From positions 9,176,001 through 9,240,000 of the forward strand of contig JAKZAN010000005.1 in assembly GCA_023053545.1 (NCBI GenBank): a DNA stretch of 64,000 nucleotides, in the 5' to 3' direction. The DNA is from Lepidurus packardi. Taxonomy: Eukaryota > Arthropoda > Branchiopoda > Notostraca > Triopsidae. This document shows, one piece after another, positions 44,444 to 55,000 of this stretch. A program made the translations under genes and the position numbers. Each line of letters opens with the position of its first letter. Position 1 is the first letter of the stretch. The notes under the pieces are model-generated. The model had not been told where the DNA came from. It did not search any database and worked only from the letters and a program-made list of their open reading frames with translations.

Positions 44444-45510
44444 ATGGGTGGTGCAGTTCTCTTGATCCGCTTCTTGGATCTGCACATTTCCTAGGTGCAA
44501 CATAGCCCCCAAAATCCTGAAAATGTTCTTCTGGATCTCATCATTAAAGCCCAATGAATGGAAGGCGCGATTGGTGTGCGTGAACTACCCCAAATCCTTT
44601 ACCCCATCAAGGTAAGGACTCCCGCCCTGGTTCGTGTAATGAAAGCTGTCTTAATGACAATAAAAATAAAGAAACGATTCAAAACGCAATAAAATTGCAT
44701 TTAACGCTACATAAAAGCAAAAGAAGAGCATATCGACCCACCTAAGCGTACATCCTGGTACTCGGGAAGACTAGCAGCAGCATATAACTGGTAAAAGATG
44801 TGGTAATTCCGTTCCTGGTTCGAGTGGAAGACCACCCGTGACTTTTCGAGTAAATACGTCCGTATGTTTGCTCCCGTATTATGATATAGACTGTTAAAGT
44901 CGATTTCCATATATTTGCCTATTTCCATATAAGTTGATTTCGATATATTTGCCAAATCGGGAACTGTTATCGTTTCTCGTCGTTTTCGCATTCCCAATCG
45001 CCTGCCAAAGATAACCAATTTACAAGCTTACTGTGCTCCCCGTTCATTTTTTCCCCTGCTTTTTGCCACTTTTTCAAAGGAAAAATAACAAAAATGAAGT
45101 ATATTTACCTCCATAATGGGATTCGAAGCCAAAAATGTCCTCTCCTCTTGCGTTTCAGTGGCAGAACCTCCGACAGGGGCAAAATAACGAATTGCGTACT
45201 TGGCAGAAACAGTTTTGCCTGCTCCTGACTCTCCTGACACAATGATGGACTGGTTTCGGTTCTCTCTGCAACAAAAAATCGCCCATTTTTTTTTTTTTTT
45301 TTTTTTTTTACAAAATGAGGAATTTATTGTAAAAAGGAATCAAATAGAGGGAAAATCTGAACCTTTCAAGTTTCGTATAAGCTTCATCTGCGACTGCGAA
45401 GATGTGAGGGTCTAAATTCCCATATTGACTCTGGTTTCGATAAGTCAGGACAATGTCATTGCCATAAATACGTAACTCTTCATAGGGATTAACAGCACCC
45501 AAGCGGATTC
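44444..45510 (-). pseudogene. Class V-like myosin motor fragment, disrupted
   Basis: Exons (minus): 45510-45363, 45265-45109, 45001-44742, 44645-44444. Encoded segments are GIRLGAVNPYEELRIYGNDI, DPHIFAVADEAYTKL, the P-loop [19 protein letters not shown], switch [44 protein letters not shown], and FNDEIQKNIFRILGAMLHLG. These match the N-terminal motor of myosin V. Two lesions are seen. A 34-bp tandem duplication at about 44900-44960 (GGCAAATATATcGAAATC / GGCAAATATATgGAAATC) shifts the frame right after FGKY. An in-frame TAG at 44587-44585 interrupts VKDLG*FTHTNRAF. The start and the rest of the motor are missing. It is either a pseudogene or poorly assembled sequence next to the gap. Confidence 0.75.
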
Positions 45511-45570
45511 CTACAAGAAAACAAGAAAAGAGGTTAGAATCCGGACTTGTGAATTTCTTAAAAAGAACTA

Positions 45571-45970
45571 AAACAACCTTTGAAGAATCCAGACAAACTC
45601 AACAAGAGTACAACGAAGAGAAGAACCCAGATGGCTGCAAAAAATGCTGCTGGTTCACTGCAAAGTTAGCTGCCCTGGGCGGTACCTATCGGCCAAGAGA
45701 AACAAAAACTCTATGAAAACAATTATTCATATCCTATTACCAAATTTAGCAGCAGCTCAGACACCTCGTGTCAGGACACGAACACTCTCGGCTAAAACAA
45801 CCTTTGAAGAATCCAGACAAACTCAACAAAAGTACAACGCAGAGAAGAACCCAGATGGCTGCAAAAAGGCTGCTGGTTCACTGCAAAGTTAGCTGCCCTG
45901 GGCGGTACCTATTTGCCAAGAGAAACAAAAACTCTATGAAAACAATTATTGATATCTTATTACCAAATTA
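45571..45970. repeat. Direct repeat, 177 bp x2
   Basis: Copies at 45571-45747 and 45795-45970 start AAACAACCTTTGAAGAATCC and end ATTACCAAATT. They differ at only a few positions (for example CAACAAGAGTACAACGAAG versus CAACAAAAGTACAACGCAG). The period is 224 bases with a 47-base spacer. No ORF is shared by both. The rest of 45971-46680 shows nothing recognisable. Confidence 0.9.
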
Positions 45971-46680
45971 AAGCTAGCATGTATTGCACGAATAATGTTT
46001 AAATAGCATTAAATTAAATAGTATCAAATGGAAATCAAACCAATCTACCAATAAAAAATGGCAATGAAACTGGAAAGTACTGAAGTTTTTCCACTATCGT
46101 GCTGAAAAATTCCCCGCAAAAGTGAACGCTTACCATGTGCAGTTTATTACGCCAATTTCAACGCGCCACTCTATCCCATTGTATGCTAGTAAGCTCTCCT
46201 TATGTTAAATAGAAAAAAAGTGAAAATACAAAAATCCTTCATTTTTCTAAACATTTCGTTTGTTTAGAAAAACTAAACGTTGGAACAACGTTGGAGTGTG
46301 GAGGCAACGGACAGCCTGTTATCGCTCTTAAAAATTGCAAGAACGGGCTTAACTGGCATACTTAGAGGTTAAACTTGGTACATTAATTAAGTCTAAGCGA
46401 ATGCGAATATTCCCCACTTATTTCTTACCTCTAAAACTTCCAAAAAGTTCCACTTTTTAAGACACTTATTCTGACAAAACACGCTAAACGCCAACAGGAG
46501 AGGCTTCCTTAGGGGCTGCCACCCAGCCACAGCTGCGTTCTAATAGCGCAATACGACCCGAGCGCCATTATGAGAGCTTTTGGGTATTAACGGTGCAAAC
46601 AGTCACGCATGGGGCGGTGCTTGTCGAAATAAACAATATACGAATTGTTCGTTTTTCGAGTATGGATTTCAATGGCAAAT

Positions 46681-46785
46681 TATTGTAGCTAATAGTCAAC
46701 ATAGTATATATTGTAGTTAATAGTCAACATAATATATATTGTCGTTAATAGTTAATATTGTAGTTAATAGTCATAGGGCAGTTAA
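46681..46785. repeat. Short tandem repeat, unit about 30 bp
   Basis: Four imperfect copies of TATATTGTAGTTAATAGTCA with AACATA linkers, just outside the left end of the hAT element. Confidence 0.8.
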
Positions 46786-46845
46786 TTTCTTCCATTTTTG
46801 AATCAGTTTTTAGAATTATCCAGATAATTGAAGATGTGGCTAGAT

Positions 46846-49429
46846 CAGTGGTCTTCAACCTTTTTCGGCCACCGCCCACTTTTGTCAAATTTTCCATGAC
46901 CCAAACCTGCCAGCGCCCACCAGATTTTTGTTATAATTTCATAAATATAAGCTTTTACCAGTATGTTAAACACGATAAAACTTTTTTCTATATATCACTG
47001 GAACTAGTTTATTTGGTATTATTTTGCACAACGTTTCTGATTATTTTTAAAAAATTTTACACAAACGACAAATTACTACTTAGTGAGAACCCTGACACTG
47101 ATGTTTGGAGACTAGTTCCTTTATGTCCGGCTTGAGGTTCGTAAGGAAAAGACGGAGATCTCCTCTTTCAACAATATCCAGGCGGTTTCTTTGTTTCGTT
47201 AACAAGTTCACAACGGCGCTGAAGCCTGTCTCGACTAAATATGAAGTCGGGAATGCCAAAAGCGGCAACTCCATCTCTTTCCATAAAGTCGGATATCGCA
47301 GTGTAATTTCTTTTCTCTGCCAAAGCTGCGCATATCCTCCCTGATCAAAGTACAACCGAGCTTCTTGGTCATGCTGTAGTTCCAAAACCTCCTCTTGATG
47401 AGCAACTTCAACTTCATTTATGTTACAAACGAAAGGGTTTATCATCCATGGGGCTACTTTCATTTCAAGCAGATCTCGAAAGCGATTCTGCATATCCACT
47501 TTTAATGCAGTGAGGTGTTTTCCATATTTATCAATATCGGCCGTCTCAAGTTCTGCAGAAATGGAGGACAGCTCAGGAAATTGATAGAATTCTTTCCTCA
47601 AGATATTTTGTCGGAACATGTCTAGCTTCCCAATAAAAGTCGCGATTGATCGTTTGCAGTCTATGAGTGTGACCAACTTCCCTTGAAGCTGCAAACTAAC
47701 ATCATTAAATTTCCGGTAAAGAGCGGCCAAATAAAAGGCATCTTTCTTCGCCTTTTCCAAATCATCACAATAGTTAATTTCACCGGTTTCAGTAAAAAAT
47801 TCCAGTACAGTTGTGTACAAGGCAGCAAAGCGAGTAAGGCAGTTACCCTTAGAAAGCCAGCGCACCTCTGTGTGCAGAATTAGCCGCTCAAATTCTTCGT
47901 CATTTGCGTCGCAGAGCTGACGAAATATTCTATCTTTCTTTGCATTTGCTTTAATTCGATTAATAGCAGAGACAATGACGTTCAAAGAAGCGTGAAGTGC
48001 GGGGCTAAGTTGTTTGGCCACAAGGTGCTGTCTATGAGCCACGCAATGAATTGTAAACATGGTTGGCACTTCGTGTTTCAAAAAGGCGAGTAACCCTTTG
48101 TATCGCCCAACCATGGAAGGGGCTCCGTCAGTTGCGCATGCAATAACATTCTTCATTGTAATGTAATTTTTATCAAAAAACAGTTTCAACGCTGCAAAGA
48201 CTGATTCACCTTTGGTATCAGTGACAAGCTTTTCTGCGAAAAGCATTTCTTCCTGCAAAGTGCAGTCGTCCTCAAAATACCTCACGTATGCCATTAATAA
48301 TGAAGAGTTGTCGGACAAAGTTGTCTCGTCAAGCTGGATAGAAAATTTTCTAGATTTAAGTTTCGCGGTTAGTTGGCTTTTAACATCGATTGCCATTTCA
48401 TCAATGCGCCTTTGCATGGAGGCAGCACTCAGAGGTATAACGTTCAAAACATCAGTAGGATTCTGATGCATAACCGTACTGATGACCTCTAGCAGTGCCG
48501 GCTTGATAAGCTTTTCGCCAATAGTGTGAGGTTTTCCACACTTACTAATAAGCTCGGCAATCTTGTACGAAGCGACTAGTCCGTCTTCGGCCATCGAGTT
48601 TTTCCTTTCGAACAGGGCAGTTACTGTTCTACGGTTTTGAAATTTATCCCGCAGATCTTTAAAAAACTCCAGAGGTTTTTCAATCATCAGTGGGTGCTTT
48701 GCCTGCAAATGCTCTTTTAGGCGTGACGGCTTCATCGCTTCGTTAGAGAATGTCTTTTCGCACAAGAGGCACATTGGTATACGTTTGTCATTGGCTGACT
48801 CAATAAAGCCATATGCCAAATAAGCTTGAGAATATTGACGACAGCTCTTCTTAGGTGGCATTTTTCAATCAGACATACAATTGTCATGCGTGGGAATGCG
48901 ATTCCTGAAGTTCAGAAAGTTGGAAATTTCAGTAAATAACATTGTTTACTAACCGCTTCAAAGAAAACTTTTAAGACATGTAACTTACGAAAGATATCTT
49001 CACGGAATAGTGTTCATGTAAAAATTTTGTAGATGAAAAGAATAAACGGAAATAACGGTAGCGAACAAAATCACATGTGGACAAAAAGGCAGGACTTCAC
49101 CGACTACTCTTGTTGGGGAGCTCCTTCTCTGTGCAACTTGACGTTCGACTTCGCAACGTTAAAAAAAAATACGAAAGGGGGAAAAGTGAAGAAAAGACGA
49201 TCGTAGGGAGGCAAGTTAGTACTTCGCATTTCGCTCCTTGAGAAACCCTCGTGGAAATTACCCCTATTGCAGACAACTTTTCCCCTTTTTCCAGTCCTAT
49301 CTTTCAGTGGACATGAAGTACCCAGAGAAAGCCTGAGCGCCCCCCTCACCGCCCACTCCTGGCTCACCGCCCACTGAAAAGCTCAAAACGCCCACAAGTG
49401 GGCGATATCGCCCAGGTTGAAGACCGCTG
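46846..49429 (-). mobile_element. hAT transposon, Buster-type, complete (2.6 kb)
   Basis: Left end CAGTGGTCTTCAACCT (46846-46861) and right end AGGTTGAAGACCGCTG (49414-49429) are inverted repeats with one mismatch in 16. Both sides carry an identical 8-bp duplication, GGCTAGAT (46838-46845 and 49430-49437). Eight-base duplications define hAT elements, and the central TA fits the nnnTAnnn preference described for the Buster branch. GGGCG/CGCCC motifs are repeated in the subterminal regions. It has one intact transposase ORF on the minus strand. The perfect duplication and intact ORF point to recent insertion. Confidence 0.93.
47080..48861 (-). CDS. hAT transposase (ZBED5/SCAND3-like), intact
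   Basis: 593 residues in one exon. N-terminal BED-type zinc finger: MCLLCEKTFSNEAMKPSRL with HLQAKH (about residues 30-55). Catalytic core: QLDETTLSDNSSLLMAYVRY (first Asp), ACATDGAPSMVGRYKGLL (second Asp), FTIHCVAHRQHLVAK, and EVRWLSKGNCLTRF. C-terminal hAT dimerisation region: FPTSYLVETGFSAVVNLLTK, RNRLD, then LRLFLTNLKPDI. This layout matches the Buster-derived ZBED5/SCAND3 group of animals. Because it sits inside TIRs with a target-site duplication, it is a transposon gene, not a domesticated host gene. No frameshift or stop is present. Confidence 0.92.
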   Translation of the reverse strand: MPPKKSCRQYSQAYLAYGFIESANDKRIPMCLLCEKTFSNEAMKPSRLKEHLQAKHPLMIEKPLEFFKDLRDKFQNRRTVTALFERKNSMAEDGLVASYKIAELISKCGKPHTIGEKLIKPALLEVISTVMHQNPTDVLNVIPLSAASMQRRIDEMAIDVKSQLTAKLKSRKFSIQLDETTLSDNSSLLMAYVRYFEDDCTLQEEMLFAEKLVTDTKGESVFAALKLFFDKNYITMKNVIACATDGAPSMVGRYKGLLAFLKHEVPTMFTIHCVAHRQHLVAKQLSPALHASLNVIVSAINRIKANAKKDRIFRQLCDANDEEFERLILHTEVRWLSKGNCLTRFAALYTTVLEFFTETGEINYCDDLEKAKKDAFYLAALYRKFNDVSLQLQGKLVTLIDCKRSIATFIGKLDMFRQNILRKEFYQFPELSSISAELETADIDKYGKHLTALKVDMQNRFRDLLEMKVAPWMINPFVCNINEVEVAHQEEVLELQHDQEARLYFDQGGYAQLWQRKEITLRYPTLWKEMELPLLAFPTSYLVETGFSAVVNLLTKQRNRLDIVERGDLRLFLTNLKPDIKELVSKHQCQGSH

Positions 49430-49645
49430 GGCTAGATGTTGACCGGATAATTGTCTCCCATTGGTTGTTTGCAACTTACGCTGGTGCTTCTTGTCCCAAA
49501 ATTCAATACTTTGATGAAAATATCGTTCATTGTCAATTAAAATAATAAAAAAACAATTAAAATATATTAAAAGTAGCGTATTCTTGAAAAGAATGCAGTC
49601 TCTCGGCATACGCGTAATATACAAAAAGAAAACAAATAAACAAGA

Positions 49646-49800
49646 GGCGAGGTTAAGTTTAAGTCTTGCCACATGAGTACTCGTTAAGACTTGGCTGACT
49701 TGAAATCAAAACTAAAAATCGACTTTCTAAGTCTAAGTCGACTAGATTTATGAAGTAAAAACGAATAAAACGCTTATACGTGCAAGTCTTGAATAGATTT
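49646..49800. repeat. Dispersed repeat, copy 2
   Basis: Counterpart of 6254-6420 in the same orientation: GGTTAAGTTTAAGTCTTG, GAGTACTCG, AAAACTAAAAATCGACTT, CTAAGTCGACTAG and AAAACGCTTATA. Lies between the hAT element and PSMD6. The rest of 49438-50064 has no recognisable feature. Confidence 0.6.
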
Positions 49801-50064
49801 TTAAGTCGAATTAAAACTTTCGTCATAACAACGCGTCTCAAGTTTCGTTGTCTAGGTTCAAGTTCCTACGAATGTACACTTTATGCAACTCAGAATTACT
49901 CCGGAAATTTCGGAATAGAATGTGACAAAACGGAGTTTTACCCAAAGATGTTTGCTTTTTTGGGTAGTTTAAAAGATTCACTAGAAAATGTCTGGCTATC
50001 TATTTTGGAAACGATGTATTTTGCAGCCATGTTTAAGCTATGATAAGGTTTAAAACGTGTCCAA

Positions 50065-51611
50065 TTAAATATTAATGACGCGGGAAAGTTTCTGGATCCG
50101 GTTAAGGAGAATGTCGCCTTGCTTGATGGTGGATTGGTACTGCAGATTCTTCGAATCTGGGCGATTCGTTTCAACAATTCCGCCCACTTTGTCGATACGG
50201 CAATGCAAGCGTCCGGCAGCAATAAACCGCGACAATTCCCTAATGCAAACGATAACACACGATATGAAAACCGAATGGTTAGCTGAAAAAGAGACAAAAT
50301 TACTGATCAATGTAGCTCTCGGTGACCCCGAAAGCTTGGGCCATGTACTGTAAAGTTAGACTGCGATAAGACTCCAGTAATTGTGTGTATGCCATAATAC
50401 GCATTTCCCGGACGTAATAACGAAAATGAGGTGCAAAGAAACGGTCTCTTTTCAGTATATATTCCACATTAACTGGAACAAATGTGTTAAAATGTGACAG
50501 AACTTTTTTATGCTTATTATTTCCGTCCCGACAACACTTACCCACATTACGGAAGAATTCAGCATAATGGCAATTGTACAACGAAAACAAATAATCGCGA
50601 ACATCTGGCGTGCTGTGCAAAACTTCCAGGATTTCCGAGCCTTTTATAACCTGCAATAAAAACGGTTTAACCGACAAGTACAATGGAAATATACATTCGA
50701 ATAGTACTTTGTCACGAAGTTCGTTCCTGGGTAGGGCAATCATGCTCACATAGACAGCATACTTGACAAACATGGCGTAGTCCATCAATTCATAGGAAGT
50801 GAAAGTGGAAACCGTGTCAAGGAAAAGGTTGGCGGCTTCTTTGAAATTACGAATGGATAAATTGTACAAGCCCTGATAAACCTTAAGGCGATTACGTCGA
50901 TCCCAATCTCCTCCCTCCTCAATCAAACTATTAGTCAAAAGTGATATTATGCCTGCTCTAATCAGTGTTTTGGAATGTATATGGTTGTGATTTTACCTCC
51001 TCGCTTTCTCGATATTCCGAGTTATGATATCGTGGTCATTATAGAAGAGGCCGATGCGAATATTATGGAAAACTATATCGAGACGTTGGCCCAAGGAAAC
51101 AGTCTTATCATATGTCTTGCGGAAGGCAGAAAGGGCGGCGTCCTAAGACATAAATGTTAGAAATTCCGATAGTTTTCAACCGAATTTTGAAATAACTAAC
51201 TTTGCTTCCGATGCGGCAAAGATACTCAGATTTCTTGAGATTAGCCTCCCGTACTTCCATTTCACCTAAATTACTCTCTGCATCCTCGATAGCTGCATCC
51301 AATTCCTTCAATCTGGCTTCGTTTTTAGCCTTCATGGTTGCTAACAAGGTTTGGTCAACCGACCAGGTTAAATCCACGCAGACTTCCTCATAAAACGGCG
51401 CCATATCTAATACAATAAGGATGAATTCTACCGTTTTATTCAAATTAGCATGATTACCATCAGCCTGGATAGCCGCCATGAGCTTATTTTGAATATCCGC
51501 ATTGTTTTTCTGGTCTTGTGGGTCTCTCAGGGATAACACAAACTTAAATTGTGCCAGCTCCAAATTAGGATTCTTCTCTAACCCTTCTTGCTCTAAATTT
51601 TCAGCGGGCAT
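50065..51611 (-). CDS. PSMD6: PSMD6, 26S proteasome lid subunit Rpn7
   Basis: Non-ATPase subunit of the 19S regulatory particle lid. Exons (minus): 51611-51458, 51406-51201, 51142-50997, 50927-50708, 50650-50542, 50472-50304, 50239-50065; 392 residues against 389 in human. Starts [20 protein letters not shown], followed by YEEVCVDL. Helical repeats include [20 protein letters not shown] and [14 protein letters not shown]. The PCI domain contains [56 protein letters not shown] and [20 protein letters not shown], and ends LSRVINI. Two introns (51457-51407, about 51 bases, and 50707-50651, 57 bases) lack stop codons in frame, so a naive ORF call would read through them; the family alignment shows they must be spliced. 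Confidence 0.94.
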
Positions 51612-52023
51612 TTTATCGTAAACTCACTTGTTAAAAAATCGCAAAATGCGGCTTAAGTCGGCAGAAAAGTTTCAGTTCTCTTCAGGCAAAATATGCTATC
51701 TCACTCCTTGTTGACAAAGCCGTGAAAACGATTCCAAAAACTTACTGCATCTATCGATATCTATATCACTAATAAAATCGATTTTTAAGTCTGAGAAAGC
51801 GGGCCATTATTTGGCCGAACCGCAACCACGTGCTTTACGAGAGCCGCCAATTTCAAAAAGACAATTTTCTTTATCAAGATTTTCATACACGGAATTTCCC
51901 GAATCACATTAAAAAAACGGACAATGAAATGAAAGATCAAAACTTCAAGCCTGATCACTTCGAAATGTGAAAAAAAAGCTTCGCTATTTAAAAATTCAAC
52001 TCTGCTCTACTAAACAAAGCTTA
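51612..52023. other. Intergenic region upstream of PSMD6
   Basis: 412 bases between the PSMD6 ATG and the stop of the bromodomain gene. Repeated ATCGATATCTATATC at about 51750 resembles a DRE/GATA-like AT-rich promoter motif (TATCGATA). No ORF. Confidence 0.35.
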
Positions 52024-55000
52024 TTATTGAGCACTATAACTAAGAATTTTCGGCCCATCAAGCCCCATTTGGACCTGCACTGTGAGCACAAACTCATCCA
52101 CCCGAATCTGCAACGGCGTCACTACCCCTGCAGGCAATAACCCACTTCTAGCGGCCTGCTGGACTACCGCATTCATATCAAACGACACTGATTTACTCTT
52201 AGTTTCTGGTTTCTCTGCCAGATCCACTGGCAAACTCCCTACGGGTCCCTTACTTGCTGGTAAAGTCCCCTCTTTCACTACAGTCGTGCTTGCCGAACTA
52301 GGTGGGACCATCGAAGGTCTAAAACTACTCACTTTGGTTAGAGGTTCTTGTCCAGCACCGGAGAGCATGGTCTGCTGCCTCTTTAGCGCTTGCAATTGCT
52401 GTTTTAATTCATCTTCCGTCTCCTTCCCTTTCAATTTCTTCGGCTTACGGTCTTCCCTTCGTTTTCTTACGCCCCAATCTTCATCTTCACTGTCGTCTTC
52501 GTAAGACAACGTACCCCTTTCTTCAACTTCGTCCACTTCATTTTCCTCCTTTTCATCTTTCCCTCTTTGTACCAAATTTCCGTAAACGTCAAAAGTGAGT
52601 TCATAATTCTCCTTTTTGGCGGCCTGGACAACAGGGACAGGGCTAGATTCAACTTTGGGTGCGGTTCGGTCCACAACTTTAGATGGCGATGAGGTATCAA
52701 TGATTTTAGTCTGCGCAGCTGCTGGTTGTGATCCCAGAGCAGCAATATAGCGTTTGACGTCAGCCGCAGACTTTCTGGTGGCGATTCCACCCTCCACGAG
52801 CAATCGTGGAGGACCTTCTTGTACTGGCACAGGTTCAGGAGCCATTTTCGCATGCTTAGACGGAGGTAGCATGTTAGGCTCGAAAAATTTCCGTTTTCTT
52901 AACATCCGTTTGGGGTAACGTCCCTCCCCTAGACACACAAATACACCAAAATATTTTTTTTAAAAGAAAACTTAAACTTAGAAAGTACCTTCCGACCCAA
53001 TTCCTTCATTATCGCTACCCACTGATTCTAGTATAGCATAATCACTAGTAGCAGAGTCTTTGAGATCGCCATTGTCCTCGCCAGCATGATCTTTACTTTT
53101 CTGACCACTGAAATAATAAAATTGTCCATACGATCATTATTATAAACGCTAAGAACATCATCATAAATGCTAATAATCATCGTAATAATGGCAATTAATA
53201 ATACATCCTTGGCAGATTAATAATGAATTAAATTTTAGTTTAAAACACAAATCAAAAATAAACCATTTACCCAATAACGTAAATATCCCACTCTTGCCAC
53301 ATCTTTTTTGTGATCTTCTCATGGACTCTCATTTGCTGGACAGCTAGACTCTGTTTTTCAGCTAGTAATTCTTCAAGATTTTTCCTCAGCTTGATTTCAC
53401 ATTTAACGGGCTGAAACTAGTGAAGGAAAATTTTTGGTTAGTAATAAGAAATACAAAAGAAAATTACAAAAAGAAAACCTTCTACATTTAAGTTTACTAT
53501 TACTTTTACGACCTTCCTTTGGGGTTGACCCACTTTCTTGTCGGTATTTTCTCCTTCAGGTACTTCTTCTTTAACTGGCTCTGGCGTTTCTTCGCCGCCA
53601 AACGAAACAATCCACTCTTTAAGCTCTCCGATTGAATCAATAATCAACTGAAACTTGTAAGGATCTCTAGGAATGTCCTCAGCGTCGCTTTCTAGTTTTG
53701 GGGTATCTAGAACCTCTTCGGACTCAACTGGGGGTGGGTCTTCTTCTGTTTCCATCAAAACTGACTCTTCGTCGCTTTCGCTCTTCGGAGCCACGTTTTC
53801 CTCCGCCTTCGATTCATCTTGAGCTTCCAATGACGGCTCAGTATCTTTAGTTTTGTCTTTATCTTCAGGAGAAGATTCGTCAGAACTCTTAGAGCGGGAG
53901 AAAAAAAATCAAAAGCGAGGATTAGAAAAACATTCCGGCGTGAAGACTTCAAAGGCAGATATTTAATTCGAACGAATTTCAAGAACTCGAAACTTTTTTT
54001 ACTTCCGCCAGAGCAATTCCGGACTTTTCCAAAGTCCTTGGAGAAACTCGGGTGCCATATCGTCTCGGTTTTCCTTCTTTCTTGGCCTCTGAGATTGTTT
54101 TTCTCTTACTTTCTCGTTTACTCTTCCGTTTCCCTTTTGCGCCCTTCGTGGCCTTTTCGCTTTTTGCTTCCTCGGCTTCCTTTGCTTTCTGTTTTTCGCT
54201 TTCCTTTGTTTATGAAACGGTAGTTAAAAATCGAATCGGTCTACATTCGTTTTATTATCGAATTTTTACCTCGATTCGCAATCGTTCAATGTCGTCTTGC
54301 TCTCGTTGATGACAAATGGGACCCCAATACGGATCCTTCTCCAAATCGTACCCTTTTTGTCTATAAACCCGCACATCATCGCCTGAAACTGCTGGCAAAT
54401 GAAAATAGTGGAAATTGTGTCGATCCACACCCAAATGAACTTCACGCGCGTCTGGACCCACTTCTTCTGCAATCGCTTCTTGTATGCTTTTCTCTGAATG
54501 CTAAAACGAACCAAAATAAAGTCAGAATGTTAAAACTAAATTGGAGAAAAAGAAATTTACCAAAGCAACATCACAAAGTGTTTTAAAGATCCAAACTCGT
54601 TGATGGAGACTCAATTCATGGAACTCTTTTTCATCTAAAGGATTCGTGTCACCCACGACGTCCCAAAACTGGGGCTCAATCCCCATTACGTCCAAAACCT
54701 TTTAAAATAAATAAAAAATAATAATAATTATTATTTTTTTATTACAAATACTTTATATTTACTCTAATTGGATCCATTCGTTCTTTGCGATAACACCGAT
54801 ACCATTCAGTAGACAGTCGTTTGCACAGTTTGCGTCTCCAAGGTCCATTGTCTTTAGGTGGGTTTTTATCTAAATTTATTCGAGCTTGAGGCGCCCTGAA
54901 AACATTCAAAAATTAGCCAAAAATTAGCGAAATTCCTTCTAAAATGTCAGTACGTTAATAAGTTGGTCATTAAGGTAGTCAGTAATAGAGATGCTTCGGG

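Noticed and set aside
47080-48861. Host gene of the ZBED5/SCAND3 type
   Set aside because: The ORF is enclosed by matching TIRs and a perfect 8-bp duplication, so it is a transposon gene here.
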